The notes under the pieces were generated by a model. It saw nothing but the letters and a program-made list of their open reading frames with translations, had not been told where the DNA came from and did not search any database. Shown here piece after piece: positions 1 to 8,827 of a stretch of 64,000 nucleotides of DNA. Source of the DNA: Dokdonella sp. (GTDB lineage Bacteria > Pseudomonadota > Gammaproteobacteria > Xanthomonadales > Rhodanobacteraceae); the NCBI RefSeq assembly GCF_019634815.1, contig NZ_JAHCAP010000019.1, positions 1 to 64,000 on the forward strand, written 5' to 3'. Positions within the stretch are counted from its first letter, which is position 1, and every line of letters starts with the position of its first letter. The translations under genes and the position numbers were made by a program.

Positions 1-1316
1 TGTGCAAAGGCCGCTTCGCCCTGCTTGCGCACCTGCTGATAATTGAGCAGGCCGGTCAGCCCATCGTGCTGCGACTGCCAGCGATAGCGGTGGCGCTCAC
101 GCGAGAGACGGCGCAACAAGATGCCCAGCAGGACTGCCGCAAGCAGCAGACCGACGAGGCCGAACAGCATCAGCAACACCCGACGCCGGGTTGCCGTTTC
201 ACGCAAGGCCGCGGTCTCGCGTTCCGCCTCGAGCAGGGCAATCTGCTGCTGCTTCACCCTGGAATCGAACTGCACCTGCAGAAAGGCCACTCGTCGCAGC
301 CGGTCGTTGCGGTCGGCGCGCTCGATCTGGACCAGTGCCTCCCGGGTGTGGCTGAGTGCGGCCTCCAGATCACCCCGTCGTTCGGCAAGTCGCGCCAGCA
401 GCCGTTCGACCTCGCCCACGGCAGCATAGGCACTGCCTTGCTTGCGGAATACCTGCAGGGCTTGGGTCAGCAATGCCTGTGCCCGCTCCGGCTCGCGATC
501 GAGCTCGATGAGGCTGCCGGCAATCGCCAGGCGGGCATCGGCGATGCCGACCGTGTAACCGACGACCTCGTAATCGGCTAGCGCCCGGCCGAGCCAGTCA
601 AGCGCAGCGGCATGCCGCCCTTGCATGGCCTCCATCTTGCCCACGCCATATTTGCCGGATGCTGCAAACAGGGCATCGCCGGTGTTGCTGCAGGTTTCGA
701 TCTGACGGTGCCGCCAGTCGCTGGAGGCCACGTATTCGCCAAGCCGCTCCTCGGCAAGGGCCAAGTCGCCATAGGCCCGGCACAGCAAGTCAGGTGAATT
801 GCTGTCCTGGGCGCGCAGCAGGGCTTGCGAAGCCAGTTCGCGCGCCTTGTCGAATTCGCCGACGAAGCCGTAGACGTAACTGGCGGCACCGAGCAAGTTG
901 GCGGAATCAAACGACGATTGCGGCAAGGAGGCGAGCGCGGTGTTGAGCCAATTGAAGGCGTGCGACCAGTCCTCGACGTTGGCGGCCACACTGATCCCGG
1001 TGGCGTAGACACGGCTGCGCAATGGCTCGGCCAGATCATGCCCGAGCAGATCGACCAGACCTTGCAATGCGGTTTCCTGATCGCCCGACAGGGCGACGCC
1101 ACGCCAGTGGATGTATTCGAGCCGCTGGCGCTGCGCCGTCGTCAACTTGCCCTGTTGTGGCGCGAGCGCATCGATGCGCGCCTGCACGGTGCGCCACGGC
1201 GCCTTGATCGAGAGCTGCTCGATCCGGCCGACTTCCGCTTCGAGGTCATCATCGGCCCGAGCCGGCGCGATGATCGCCAGCAGTCCAAGCAAAACGATGA
1301 CCAGAAAGCGCGGCAT
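1..1316 (-). CDS. TPR-containing membrane diguanylate cyclase (C-terminus cut off by window edge)
   Basis: Probable diguanylate cyclase, making c-di-GMP from GTP at the inner membrane. The start ATG at 1316 gives a signal-like hydrophobic N-terminus (MPRFLVIVLLGLLAIIAPA). A long alpha-helical region with the periodicity of TPR repeats follows, then one hydrophobic segment (about residues 385-405, around LLMLFGLVGLLLAAVLLGIL), then DGLTGLLNYQQ, which is the canonical opening of a GGDEF domain. The GGDEF motif itself lies beyond the window, so activity cannot be judged. The architecture (periplasmic TPR sensor, one membrane span, cytoplasmic GGDEF) is common in Xanthomonadales. It lies 25 nt downstream of the small LigA-like gene on the same strand and may be cotranscribed with it. 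Confidence 0.85.
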   Translation of the reverse strand, partial: MPRFLVIVLLGLLAIIAPARADDDLEAEVGRIEQLSIKAPWRTVQARIDALAPQQGKLTTAQRQRLEYIHWRGVALSGDQETALQGLVDLLGHDLAEPLRSRVYATGISVAANVEDWSHAFNWLNTALASLPQSSFDSANLLGAASYVYGFVGEFDKARELASQALLRAQDSNSPDLLCRAYGDLALAEERLGEYVASSDWRHRQIETCSNTGDALFAASGKYGVGKMEAMQGRHAAALDWLGRALADYEVVGYTVGIADARLAIAGSLIELDREPERAQALLTQALQVFRKQGSAYAAVGEVERLLARLAERRGDLEAALSHTREALVQIERADRNDRLRRVAFLQVQFDSRVKQQQIALLEAERETAALRETATRRRVLLMLFGLVGLLLAAVLLGILLRRLSRERHRYRWQSQHDGLTGLLNYQQVRKQGEAAFA

Positions 1317-1341
1317 CGACGCGACCCGGCGAGCGAAACCG

Positions 1342-1560
1342 CTACTCGTCGTAGGCCCGGATGATGTGGTTGGTCGCGAATTGCCCGTCGGCCAACCCGG
1401 TCAGCCGCTTGATCGCCTCGTAATCCTTGGCGAGCATCGCCTTGCGCTCTTCATCGGACAAACCGTGTCGGCGCATCGCCTGATCGGGATCCTTTTCGTA
1501 TTCGGCAGCCAGGGCCGCATCCCGACCCAGTCGACGCATGAATTCAAGCAGTCTTGGCAC
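1342..1560 (-). CDS. Small LigA-like helical protein, 72 aa
   Basis: A 72-residue charged helical protein. The start is GTG at 1560, chosen because a strong Shine-Dalgarno sequence (GGAGGGG) lies 4 nt upstream. The pattern LLEFMRRLGRD, then DPDQAMRRHGLSDEER, then KDYEAIKRL resembles the LigA-subunit-like fold (PF07746 type) that appears as free-standing small proteins as well as in protocatechuate 4,5-dioxygenase. No LigB catalytic partner is visible next to it, so ring cleavage is unlikely from this evidence. It directly precedes the TPR-GGDEF gene on the same strand (25 nt gap). The family call rests on motif resemblance; the function is unknown. Confidence 0.65.
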   Translation of the reverse strand: MPRLLEFMRRLGRDAALAAEYEKDPDQAMRRHGLSDEERKAMLAKDYEAIKRLTGLADGQFATNHIIRAYDE

Positions 1561-1782
1561 GATCCCCTCCCTACGTGACCTTGGCGCAGGCGATCTTGCC
1601 GCCCCCTGTGCGCGCCTCTGGCCCAGGCACCGCTCCTTCACACAAGCGAGCCGTACCTGCTGCCCCAGACCTGCCGACGTTACCACAGATGGATCCCGTT
1701 CCCGCGTCTGTGGGTCGCGGCATCTCGCATCGGCCAGTGCGGCGCGGCACAATTCCACTTCGCTACCTCCGAGTTGCCACGC

Positions 1783-3114
1783 ATGGACACCCAGCACCCC
1801 GACCTGCATATCCTCTATGCGGAACACCTCGCCATACTGCGCAGCCGCACCGATGCCGCATTGCAACGCGAGGGCCATGACCACCTGCTGGTCGCCGCCG
1901 GGCAGTCGCACTTTCAGTTCCTCGACGATCGCGACTATCCGTTCTGCGTCAATCCGCATTTCAAGCACTGGCTGCCGGTCTCGCGGGCGCCGGGCTCCTG
2001 GCTGATCTACACGCCGGGCCAGAAACCGCGCTTGGTATTCCTGCAGCCGCACGATTACTGGCATGTCGTGCCGGCTGCTCCCGCAGGCTATTGGGTTGAT
2101 CATTTCGACATCCAGATCATCCGCGAACCCGCGCAGGCCCGCGCGCACCTGCCACGTGATCTGGAGCGCTGCGCGATCATCGGCGAAGCCAATGCGGCGC
2201 TCGATGGCGTGGTACCGAACAATCCGTCCGGCGTGCTCGATCATCTGCACTGGTACCGCTCTTGCAAGACCGCCTACGAACTGGCACTGATGCGCGTTGC
2301 CAGCCGCCTTGGCGCGCGCGCGCATCGCGCCGCCGCGGCGGCGTTCCATGCCGGCGCCAGCGAGTTCGACATCCACATGGCCTACCTCGCCGCCGCGCGC
2401 CAGACCGACAACGAGCTGCCCTACGGCAACATCATTGCGATCAACGAACATGGCGCGATCCTGCACTACACCGACCTCGCCCACGCGCCACCGACGCAGC
2501 GCCGCTCCTTGCTGATCGATGCCGGCGCCAGCTTCCACGGCTATGCCAGCGACATCACGCGTACCCACGCGGCAGCGGACGCCGGGGAATTCCGCGAGCT
2601 CATCGAGGCCGTCGACACCGCGCAACAGGGCTTTTGCGCCAAGGTCCGCAGCGGCCAGAGCTATCCCGAACTGCATCTGCATGCGCATCAGGTGCTCGCC
2701 GGCATCCTCAAGGACCACGGCTTCATCCGCATGAGTGCCGAGGGCGCGGTCGAATCGGGATTGTCTTCGACATTTTTCCCGCACGGGCTCGGCCATCCAA
2801 TCGGCCTGCAGGTGCATGACGTGGCGGGCTTCCAGGCCAGCGACAGCGGCGGCACGATTCCACGCCCGCCCGGCCATCCCTATCTGCGCATGACCCGCGT
2901 ACTCGAAGCCGGCATGGTGGTGACGATCGAGCCGGGTCTGTACTTCATCGACCTCCTGCTCGCCCAGCTCAAGGACAAGCCACTCGCCAGGGAAGTGCGC
3001 TGGGACCGCGTGGACGCTTTCCGTCCGTTCGGCGGCATCCGCATCGAGGACGATGTGGTCTGCACCGGCGGCGATCCGGAGAACCTCACCCGCGACGCCT
3101 TCGCGCAGCTTTGA
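1783..3114 (+). CDS. pepQ: Xaa-Pro dipeptidase
   Basis: Cytosolic metallopeptidase of family M24 that cleaves dipeptides with C-terminal proline; members also hydrolyse organophosphates. It is 443 residues from ATG 1783, the length of E. coli PepQ; an in-frame TTG at 1774 is the only close alternative. The dinuclear metal ligands of the pita-bread fold are all visible in order: LLIDAGASFHGYASDITRTH (two Asp), HGLGHPIGLQVHDV (His), TIEPGLYF (Glu) and GGIRIEDDV (Glu). The N-terminal half (LHILYAEHLAILR) matches the creatinase-like N-domain. It is followed 83 nt later by mprF on the same strand. No regulatory signal is obvious upstream. Confidence 0.95.
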   Translation: MDTQHPDLHILYAEHLAILRSRTDAALQREGHDHLLVAAGQSHFQFLDDRDYPFCVNPHFKHWLPVSRAPGSWLIYTPGQKPRLVFLQPHDYWHVVPAAPAGYWVDHFDIQIIREPAQARAHLPRDLERCAIIGEANAALDGVVPNNPSGVLDHLHWYRSCKTAYELALMRVASRLGARAHRAAAAAFHAGASEFDIHMAYLAAARQTDNELPYGNIIAINEHGAILHYTDLAHAPPTQRRSLLIDAGASFHGYASDITRTHAAADAGEFRELIEAVDTAQQGFCAKVRSGQSYPELHLHAHQVLAGILKDHGFIRMSAEGAVESGLSSTFFPHGLGHPIGLQVHDVAGFQASDSGGTIPRPPGHPYLRMTRVLEAGMVVTIEPGLYFIDLLLAQLKDKPLAREVRWDRVDAFRPFGGIRIEDDVVCTGGDPENLTRDAFAQL

Positions 3115-3197
3115 AACAAATCCGATAGCGGACAGCCAGGCGCAAGGTCACGCGCCATAGAATCGCGTCGCTTTGACACGGCAGGATTGCCCGCACC

Positions 3198-5825
3198 ATG
3201 AGCACGCCCGAAACGGCACGCCCTCTTTCACGGCTGCAGCGCTGGCAGCCGCTGCTGCGCTGGCTGCTGCCGCTCGGGCTGCTGAGCGCAGTCGCGGCGC
3301 TGGTCTGGCATGGCGTCGACGGCTTCGATCTGCCGCAATTGCAACGCACCCTGCTTGCGGTGCCGACCGTGCCTGCGATCGCCATCGCCCTGCTGGCTCT
3401 GGCTTCGGTCGCCTTCACCGGACTGATCGACCTGGTGATCGCGCGCTGGTTGGCGCTGCCGATCGGTGCGCGCGACATGCTGCGTCTTTCGTTTGTCGCC
3501 AATGCGCTCGCCAACGCGCTCAATCTCTACGGCACGCTCGGCTCGGGCGTGCGCCTGCTGGGCCTGGGTACGCGCGGCATCGAACTGGCGCGCAGCGCAG
3601 CCTTGATCGGCCTGCAGGTATTGTCCTTGCCGCTGGGCCTGTCGCTGCTGGTGATCCTCACGGTCGCGCTGGGTTCGCGGCCGATCACGCCGAGCACGAC
3701 CACGCATTGGCTGGCGATGGCCGTGCTCGCTGCCGCGGCCTGCTATCTGCCACTGTTTCATCTGGTCACCGCGCGACGTCGCTTCATGCGCTGGCTGCCC
3801 GCAGGCAGCGATCTGCCGCCCTTGCGACTCAAGCTCGGCCTGACCCTGCTGTCGTTCATCGACTGGCTGCTCAATGCCGCGGTGCTGTATGGATGCCTGT
3901 ACCTGTGCGGCGTGCCGGTTCAACCCGGCGCCCTGCTCGGCAGTTTTGCCGCGGCGCAGACTCTCGGCCTGCTCAGTTTGATCCCGGGTGGCTTCGGCGT
4001 GTTCGACGGACTCATGCTGCTGGCCTTGACCACGGCGGGGCACGACAGCGCCGCGGTGCTCTCCGGCCTGTTTTTGTTTCGCATCGCCTACTATCTGTTG
4101 CCCCTGATGAGTGGTCTGTATGTCGGCTCGGGCCTGCTGGTGGCTCGCATGCCCGCGCTGTCGCGCGCGGGCGAGCGCCTGCGTCGCCATCCCTTGTTCG
4201 GCCTGCTCGGCCTGCCCGGCAACCTGCTCGCCGGCTTCGGCATGCGCGTACTGGCAATTCTCACCTTCAGCGCCGGACTGGTGCTGCTTGCCTCGGCGGC
4301 GATTCCCGCGGTTCACGAACACATCGAGCTGGTACGTCGCTTCCTGCCACTGGCCGCGGTCGAAAGTTCGTACTGGTTTTCGATCCTCACCGGTGTGTTG
4401 CTGCTCGGCCTGGGACGCGGCATCGATGGCCGCCTGCGTTTGGCCTATGGCCTGACCCAACCACTGCTCGTGCTCGGCGCGATCCTTGCGATCACCAAGG
4501 GCCTGCACTTTGGCGAGGCCTTGTTCCTGCTCGCGATTGCCGTCCTGTTGCGTTTGCGCAAGCGCGAATTCAGCCAGCGTGCGATGAGCCTGACCTCGGT
4601 GACGACGCTGGCCTGGTTCGGCGGCCTGCTGCTGGTGGTGCTGGCGTTCTTTGCGATCGGCATCGGCGCAGTCCTGGGCGATGACAGTTTCGACTTGTGG
4701 TATTTCGGCCACGGCGAGCATTCCTCGCGCATCGCGCGCGGCCTGTTCGCTGCGGCAATCGGCGTGTTCGCCTATCTGATCTGGCAGGCCTTCGCCGTGC
4801 GTCGGCCGGCGCTGAAACTTCCCGATCATGCCGAGCTGGAACAGGCGCGCGCGGTGTACATGCAGCATGGCGGAGGTGAGTTCGCGCATCTGAGCTTCAG
4901 TGCCGACAAGCACCTGTTCTGGTCGGCCGACCACGGCGCGGTGGTCGCCTACGGCATGGTGCGCGATCGCCTGGTGGCGCTGGGCTCGCCCAGCGGTCCG
5001 GCGGCGGCGATCAAGCGCACGATCCTCGACTTTCGCCAGTTCGCCGACGCCCAGGATCGGGTGCCGCTGTTCTACGAAGTGCTCGAACCCGAGCTCTCGC
5101 TCTACCACGACCTCGGCTTCGACCTGTTCAAGCTCGGTGAACTGGCGACGATCCGTCTTGCCGAGTTCAGCCTCGCCGGCAAGCGCTGGGAAGATCTGCG
5201 CCAGGCGGTCAACCGTTCGCTCAAGGAGCAGCTCGAGTTCGAACTCGTCGAGCCACCGTTCGATACCGTGCTGATGAGCCAGATCGAGCGCGTCTCCGAT
5301 GCCTGGCTCGCCGCCAAGGGCGCGCACGAGAAGGGCTTCTCGCTTGGCCGCTTCGATGCCGATTACCTGGCCTGGAGTCCGCTCGCACTGGTGCGTCGCG
5401 CCGGTGAAATCATCGCCTTCGCCAACTTGCTGCCACCCTATGGCCCGAACGGCACCGCCAGCATCGACCTCATGCGGCTGCTCGACGATGCGCCGCGCGG
5501 CACCATGGACTTCCTGTTCGCGCGCGTGATGCAGTGGGCCAGGGACGCCGGCCACGCGCAGTTCAGCCTGGGCATGGCGCCGCTGTCGGCGGTTGGCGAC
5601 AATCCCTACGCACGCATCAACGAGCGCCTGGCTGCACTGGCCTTCCAGTACGGCGGGCGCTTCTACAACTACCAGGGCCTGCGCCACTACAAGCAAAAGT
5701 TCCAGCCGCAGTGGACGGGCGCCTATCTCGCCTACCCGCGTGGCCTGTGGGTGCCCGGACTGCTCATCGACATCACGGCCCTGGTCGCCGGTGGCTACCG
5801 GCACCTGTTGCTGGGCGGGCGCTGA
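3198..5825 (+). CDS. mprF: Phosphatidylglycerol aminoacyltransferase/flippase MprF
   Basis: Inner-membrane enzyme that transfers an amino acid (lysine or alanine) from aminoacyl-tRNA to phosphatidylglycerol and flips the product outward. This lowers surface negative charge and sensitivity to cationic peptides. It is 875 residues, the usual MprF length. The first ~540 residues form many hydrophobic spans (start MSTPETARPLSRL); the C-terminal third is a soluble GNAT-like DUF2156 synthase domain, including WSADHGAVVAYGMVRDRLVALG and the terminal YYxYQGLRHYKQKFQP-type segment (seen as NYQGLRHYKQKFQPQW). The amino-acid specificity cannot be read from the sequence. Its end lies 11 nt from the convergent run that contains an AcvB-like hydrolase, a family known to hydrolyse aminoacyl-PG. 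Confidence 0.95.
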   Translation: MSTPETARPLSRLQRWQPLLRWLLPLGLLSAVAALVWHGVDGFDLPQLQRTLLAVPTVPAIAIALLALASVAFTGLIDLVIARWLALPIGARDMLRLSFVANALANALNLYGTLGSGVRLLGLGTRGIELARSAALIGLQVLSLPLGLSLLVILTVALGSRPITPSTTTHWLAMAVLAAAACYLPLFHLVTARRRFMRWLPAGSDLPPLRLKLGLTLLSFIDWLLNAAVLYGCLYLCGVPVQPGALLGSFAAAQTLGLLSLIPGGFGVFDGLMLLALTTAGHDSAAVLSGLFLFRIAYYLLPLMSGLYVGSGLLVARMPALSRAGERLRRHPLFGLLGLPGNLLAGFGMRVLAILTFSAGLVLLASAAIPAVHEHIELVRRFLPLAAVESSYWFSILTGVLLLGLGRGIDGRLRLAYGLTQPLLVLGAILAITKGLHFGEALFLLAIAVLLRLRKREFSQRAMSLTSVTTLAWFGGLLLVVLAFFAIGIGAVLGDDSFDLWYFGHGEHSSRIARGLFAAAIGVFAYLIWQAFAVRRPALKLPDHAELEQARAVYMQHGGGEFAHLSFSADKHLFWSADHGAVVAYGMVRDRLVALGSPSGPAAAIKRTILDFRQFADAQDRVPLFYEVLEPELSLYHDLGFDLFKLGELATIRLAEFSLAGKRWEDLRQAVNRSLKEQLEFELVEPPFDTVLMSQIERVSDAWLAAKGAHEKGFSLGRFDADYLAWSPLALVRRAGEIIAFANLLPPYGPNGTASIDLMRLLDDAPRGTMDFLFARVMQWARDAGHAQFSLGMAPLSAVGDNPYARINERLAALAFQYGGRFYNYQGLRHYKQKFQPQWTGAYLAYPRGLWVPGLLIDITALVAGGYRHLLLGGR

Positions 5826-5836
5826 AGCGGGCTCGC

Positions 5837-6832
5837 TCAGCGCTTGTCGATGAAGGCACCGGAAATCAGGTCACCCAGCGCGTAGGGTGCGCTGCGGTCG
5901 AGCATGCGCGAATGGTCGGCATATTCCTGCCCTCGACCGAACTGCACATGCGCGGCAAGCATGCGCACGCTGCGCAGGCACAATTCCTGCCGCGTGGGAT
6001 CGATGCTCGAGATCGACAACAGCGCCACGCCCTTGCGTCCGAGCTGCAAGGCGTAGCAGTCGAGCATCGGCTCGCCGCGACCGTATTTCGACACTTCCTC
6101 GACCCAGGTTGCGCGCGCGGTCCGCGGGTCGAACGATGGCAACTCGGCGTATGCCGAAATGTGGTCGGGCTCGGCGCTCAACAGCTCGGCCTGACGATTC
6201 ATCGCCGCCTGGGCGTCCGCACGCAGCGTCTCGGTGGCGACACCGGCAAGACCGCTGTTGGCCACGTAGCCGTCACCGAAGTAATCGACTTCGACATGCC
6301 AGGCCCGCTTCCCGGTGAGGTCGACGCGTTCGTGCACGAACCAGCCGATGGTGCTCGCTGCAGGCTCATCCACGGTGCCGCCGAAAGCCTGCATCAGGGC
6401 TTCGCGGTCGATGAAATGGAAGTGAGCGGGCGGGTTGATCGCGATCGGCGCATCGGAAATGGTCACGGTGTCGTTGCGTCGCGGAAGATTGGCCAGCGCA
6501 CGCGCGCGGCGTGCATTGCGACTGATGAGATCCTCGTCCGCCGGTGCCGTGATGGCCTCGTCGAATCCCGGACCTTCATCCTCGATCAGATGCAGGCGCG
6601 GCATGAACATCAACACCAGCAACAACGCAAGCACGCTCGTGCCGAGCGAGGCCAGCAAGGGCATGCGCGGGCCATCGCCTTCGTTCCAGTACTTGACCAA
6701 AACGTAGATGCCGACCGGCCAGAACAGGAACATCAGCACGGCAAGCAGGGGGCTGATTCGCCAGGTGCGCACCAGCGCCATCAGATAGAACACCAACCCG
6801 ACGAGCCACAGCAGGACGAGAAGCAAATACAT
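5837..6832 (-). CDS. Membrane-anchored protein resembling DUF2167
   Basis: 331 residues of unknown function. The start ATG at 6832 has GGAGG about 10 nt upstream, placed at the very end of the preceding gene. Three hydrophobic segments (about residues 2-22, 28-48, 62-80) precede a soluble C-terminal domain. That domain contains WFVHERVDLTGKRAWHVEVDYFGDGYV and LDCYALQLGRKGVALLS, which resemble DUF2167-type membrane-anchored proteins in which a similar soluble domain is tethered. That family call is tentative. It lies 6 nt downstream of the exported-protein gene, so the two are probably cotranscribed, and it is convergent with mprF with 11 nt between the stops. Confidence 0.75.
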   Translation of the reverse strand: MYLLLVLLWLVGLVFYLMALVRTWRISPLLAVLMFLFWPVGIYVLVKYWNEGDGPRMPLLASLGTSVLALLLVLMFMPRLHLIEDEGPGFDEAITAPADEDLISRNARRARALANLPRRNDTVTISDAPIAINPPAHFHFIDREALMQAFGGTVDEPAASTIGWFVHERVDLTGKRAWHVEVDYFGDGYVANSGLAGVATETLRADAQAAMNRQAELLSAEPDHISAYAELPSFDPRTARATWVEEVSKYGRGEPMLDCYALQLGRKGVALLSISSIDPTRQELCLRSVRMLAAHVQFGRGQEYADHSRMLDRSAPYALGDLISGAFIDKR

Positions 6833-6838
6833 GCGCGA

Positions 6839-7303
6839 TCAACCTCCCAGGGGCGTGATGTGCTTCACCTGTTCGCGGCGCAACACATAGCTTGCCCTGC
6901 CGCCCGAGCGTCGCACGCTCAAGGTCACTTCCTTGGCGTTGGCGGCGATGATCTTGCCGCGATGCTCGCGCTCGTTGATGGTCTTGATGATCGCCTGCCG
7001 CCCGACATGGGTGGCCAGATCATCGAAGGTGAGCCCTTCCCCGTCGGGGTGCGTGACGAGCCAGTCGTCGTTCTCCTGCGCCTGCGGCGGCGCCACAGCG
7101 GCGATCACGGGCGTGAATTCATCGGGAACCTCGGCCACGGCCGGCGTGGCCGCATCGGCACCCGGCGCAGTCGTTGCCGAGGTCGCCGCCGAATCGGCGA
7201 GCATGAGCTCTTCGATGCGTGCCTCGTCCTCCTCGGGCGTCGGCGGCATCGCCAGCGCCGCGCCGGCCAGCACCAAGGCGCACAGTGCACCCATTGTCCG
7301 CAT
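6839..7303 (-). CDS. Small exported protein of unknown function
   Basis: 154 residues with a signal peptide (MRTMGALCALVLAGAALA, cleavage expected after ALA), an acidic linker rich in Ala/Thr/Pro, and a compact C-terminal domain (about residues 85-154: DGLTF-like segment, VGRQAIIKTINEREHRGKI, then KEVTLSVRRSGGRASYVLRREQV). The end resembles small SH3/RNA-binding-type beta barrels, but I do not recognise a family. ATG 7303 is preferred; it has GGGGGAAG about 12 nt upstream, whereas TTG 7312 would sit too close to that site. It is followed 6 nt later by the DUF2167-like membrane protein, with the ribosome site of that gene inside its end, suggesting translational coupling. Confidence 0.75.
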   Translation of the reverse strand: MRTMGALCALVLAGAALAMPPTPEEDEARIEELMLADSAATSATTAPGADAATPAVAEVPDEFTPVIAAVAPPQAQENDDWLVTHPDGEGLTFDDLATHVGRQAIIKTINEREHRGKIIAANAKEVTLSVRRSGGRASYVLRREQVKHITPLGG

Positions 7304-7435
7304 GGCTTGCAAACTTCCCCCTTCGTGCCTTCCGCGGCATGCTGATGCCTTGGTCCGGCACCCTGCCTGTTTCTGCCATCCTAGACCAAGGCGCCGCGTC
7401 CGTGTGTGGCGGCCGGCGCAGTTCAGGATTTCACG

Positions 7436-8827
7436 TCAACGCGACGTCACCGCTGTCAGCGCTCGGGAAATCAGCGCGCCGAGCGCGGCATAGTCGCCAT
7501 CGTAGTGATGACCGCCGGGCAATGCTGCGGCGCGCACCCTGACCGGCAGGGGGCCACTGCAGGGACTGTCATCCTCATCCGCCCCATGCACGCACAGCAG
7601 GGACACCTGACTGCGCGCCAGCTCGGGGACGAGCGGCAGGGCGCCCTCGTGATGGGTCGAGCCAAACCAATCTCCGACATGGATCTCGAACACCGCCTCA
7701 TCGTCAGGCGAGATCATCACGCCCAGTTCGATGCGCGCGCGCAGCGCCGGCGGCAAGCGATTGAGGATCACCGGCACCAGACTCGCGCCGAAGGAATAGC
7801 CGACCAGCACGAAGCGGGTGTTCGCGGCGTCCTTGCCGTAGTGCGCGATCACGCGCGCAATCGCGTCGGCGGCGGCCTGTGGCGTCTGCGTATGCCAGAA
7901 GAACTTGAGCGTGGAGAAGCCGACCACGCGCACGCCCTGCGCCGCGAGCGCCTCGGCGACGCCGCGGTCGAGCCCGGCCCAACCCCCGTCACCGGTGACG
8001 AGGATCGCCACGCGCCCATTGGCGGTGATGGTCGGCGCGACTTCGGTCAGCGGCAAATCGGCAACGTCGTCGGGCAATGCGGGCGCTGACGCGCTCTGCT
8101 GCCGCTGCCAATCGAGCCAGATCCGGGCCGCATCGTCGGCCGCATCCACGGATGTCGACATCGGGCACAGCCAAGCGGTCACGCGCCAGACCGCTGCGAG
8201 CCATGCACCCAGACCATCGCTGCGTGCACCCGGCGCGAACAGCCGCGGCCACCACGGCAAGGGCATCGCCGTCACTGGCACCACTCGAAACCGCCCAGCC
8301 CCATCCGCGGTCGTGATCGCGCCCGCATCGCCGGCACACAACGGCTTGGCCAGACGCAGCGCCTCGTCCCAACCGAGGGTGATGAGGCCGGAAAAAGTAC
8401 CCGCCGGTGCCTGCGCGCTCATCGCGTAGGCGAATGTCGCGCCAACGCCATCACCGATCACCAATGGCGCGGCGTATTGCGCGATGTTTTCGTGCCGCGC
8501 GATCCAGTGCGCCACCTCTTCGACATGACCGGCCGGATACGAACACTTGTCGTCGATCGCCTGCAGGCGCTTGAGATAGGCGGGCGTGTCGATACCCACC
8601 ACCAGCGCGCCCTGTGTGGCGATCGAGCCGGCAATCGACTCTTCACGCGCATTCCAGCCATCAGCATCGGAAAACTGCAACACCATCGCATTGCTCGCCG
8701 CGGCCGGGCGTGCCAGATGCAAATTGCCGAACAAGCCGTAATTGACCGCCTCGCTCGGTGCAGGCGCGCGCGCGCCGGCATCAGCGCAAGCCGACAACAC
8801 GGCCAGCAACAACAAGCCACGCATCAT
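7436..8827 (-). CDS. AcvB/VirJ-family lipoprotein hydrolase (putative aminoacyl-phosphatidylglycerol hydrolase)
   Basis: 463 residues, the length of full two-domain AcvB rather than the shorter VirJ. The N-terminus MMRGLLLLAVLSACADAG carries a lipobox (LSAC), so it should be a periplasm-facing lipoprotein. The C-terminal half is an alpha/beta hydrolase: VAILVTGDGGWAGLD oxyanion strand, nucleophile elbow GYSFGA with Ser345, MISPDDEAVFEIHVGDW, LLCVHGADEDDS (acid) and ALPGGHHYDGDY (His). Agrobacterium AcvB and the Pseudomonas PA0919 protein hydrolyse aminoacyl-PG and neighbour their synthases. Here mprF ends 1.6 kb away and convergent. The start ATG at 8827 overlaps the pepP stop (ATGA), implying translational coupling. 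Substrate is inferred from family and context. Confidence 0.88.
   Translation of the reverse strand: MMRGLLLLAVLSACADAGARAPAPSEAVNYGLFGNLHLARPAAASNAMVLQFSDADGWNAREESIAGSIATQGALVVGIDTPAYLKRLQAIDDKCSYPAGHVEEVAHWIARHENIAQYAAPLVIGDGVGATFAYAMSAQAPAGTFSGLITLGWDEALRLAKPLCAGDAGAITTADGAGRFRVVPVTAMPLPWWPRLFAPGARSDGLGAWLAAVWRVTAWLCPMSTSVDAADDAARIWLDWQRQQSASAPALPDDVADLPLTEVAPTITANGRVAILVTGDGGWAGLDRGVAEALAAQGVRVVGFSTLKFFWHTQTPQAAADAIARVIAHYGKDAANTRFVLVGYSFGASLVPVILNRLPPALRARIELGVMISPDDEAVFEIHVGDWFGSTHHEGALPLVPELARSQVSLLCVHGADEDDSPCSGPLPVRVRAAALPGGHHYDGDYAALGALISRALTAVTSR

Noticed and set aside
1561-2877. Long upstream extension of the small LigA-like gene on the minus strand
   Set aside because: It runs antisense to pepQ with no domain; the strong Shine-Dalgarno at the GTG 1560 start shows where the real gene begins.
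3228-5804. 858-codon open frame on the minus strand opposite mprF
   Set aside because: Antisense shadow of mprF. The translation is Gln/His/Arg-rich with no domain, while the plus strand gives a clear MprF.
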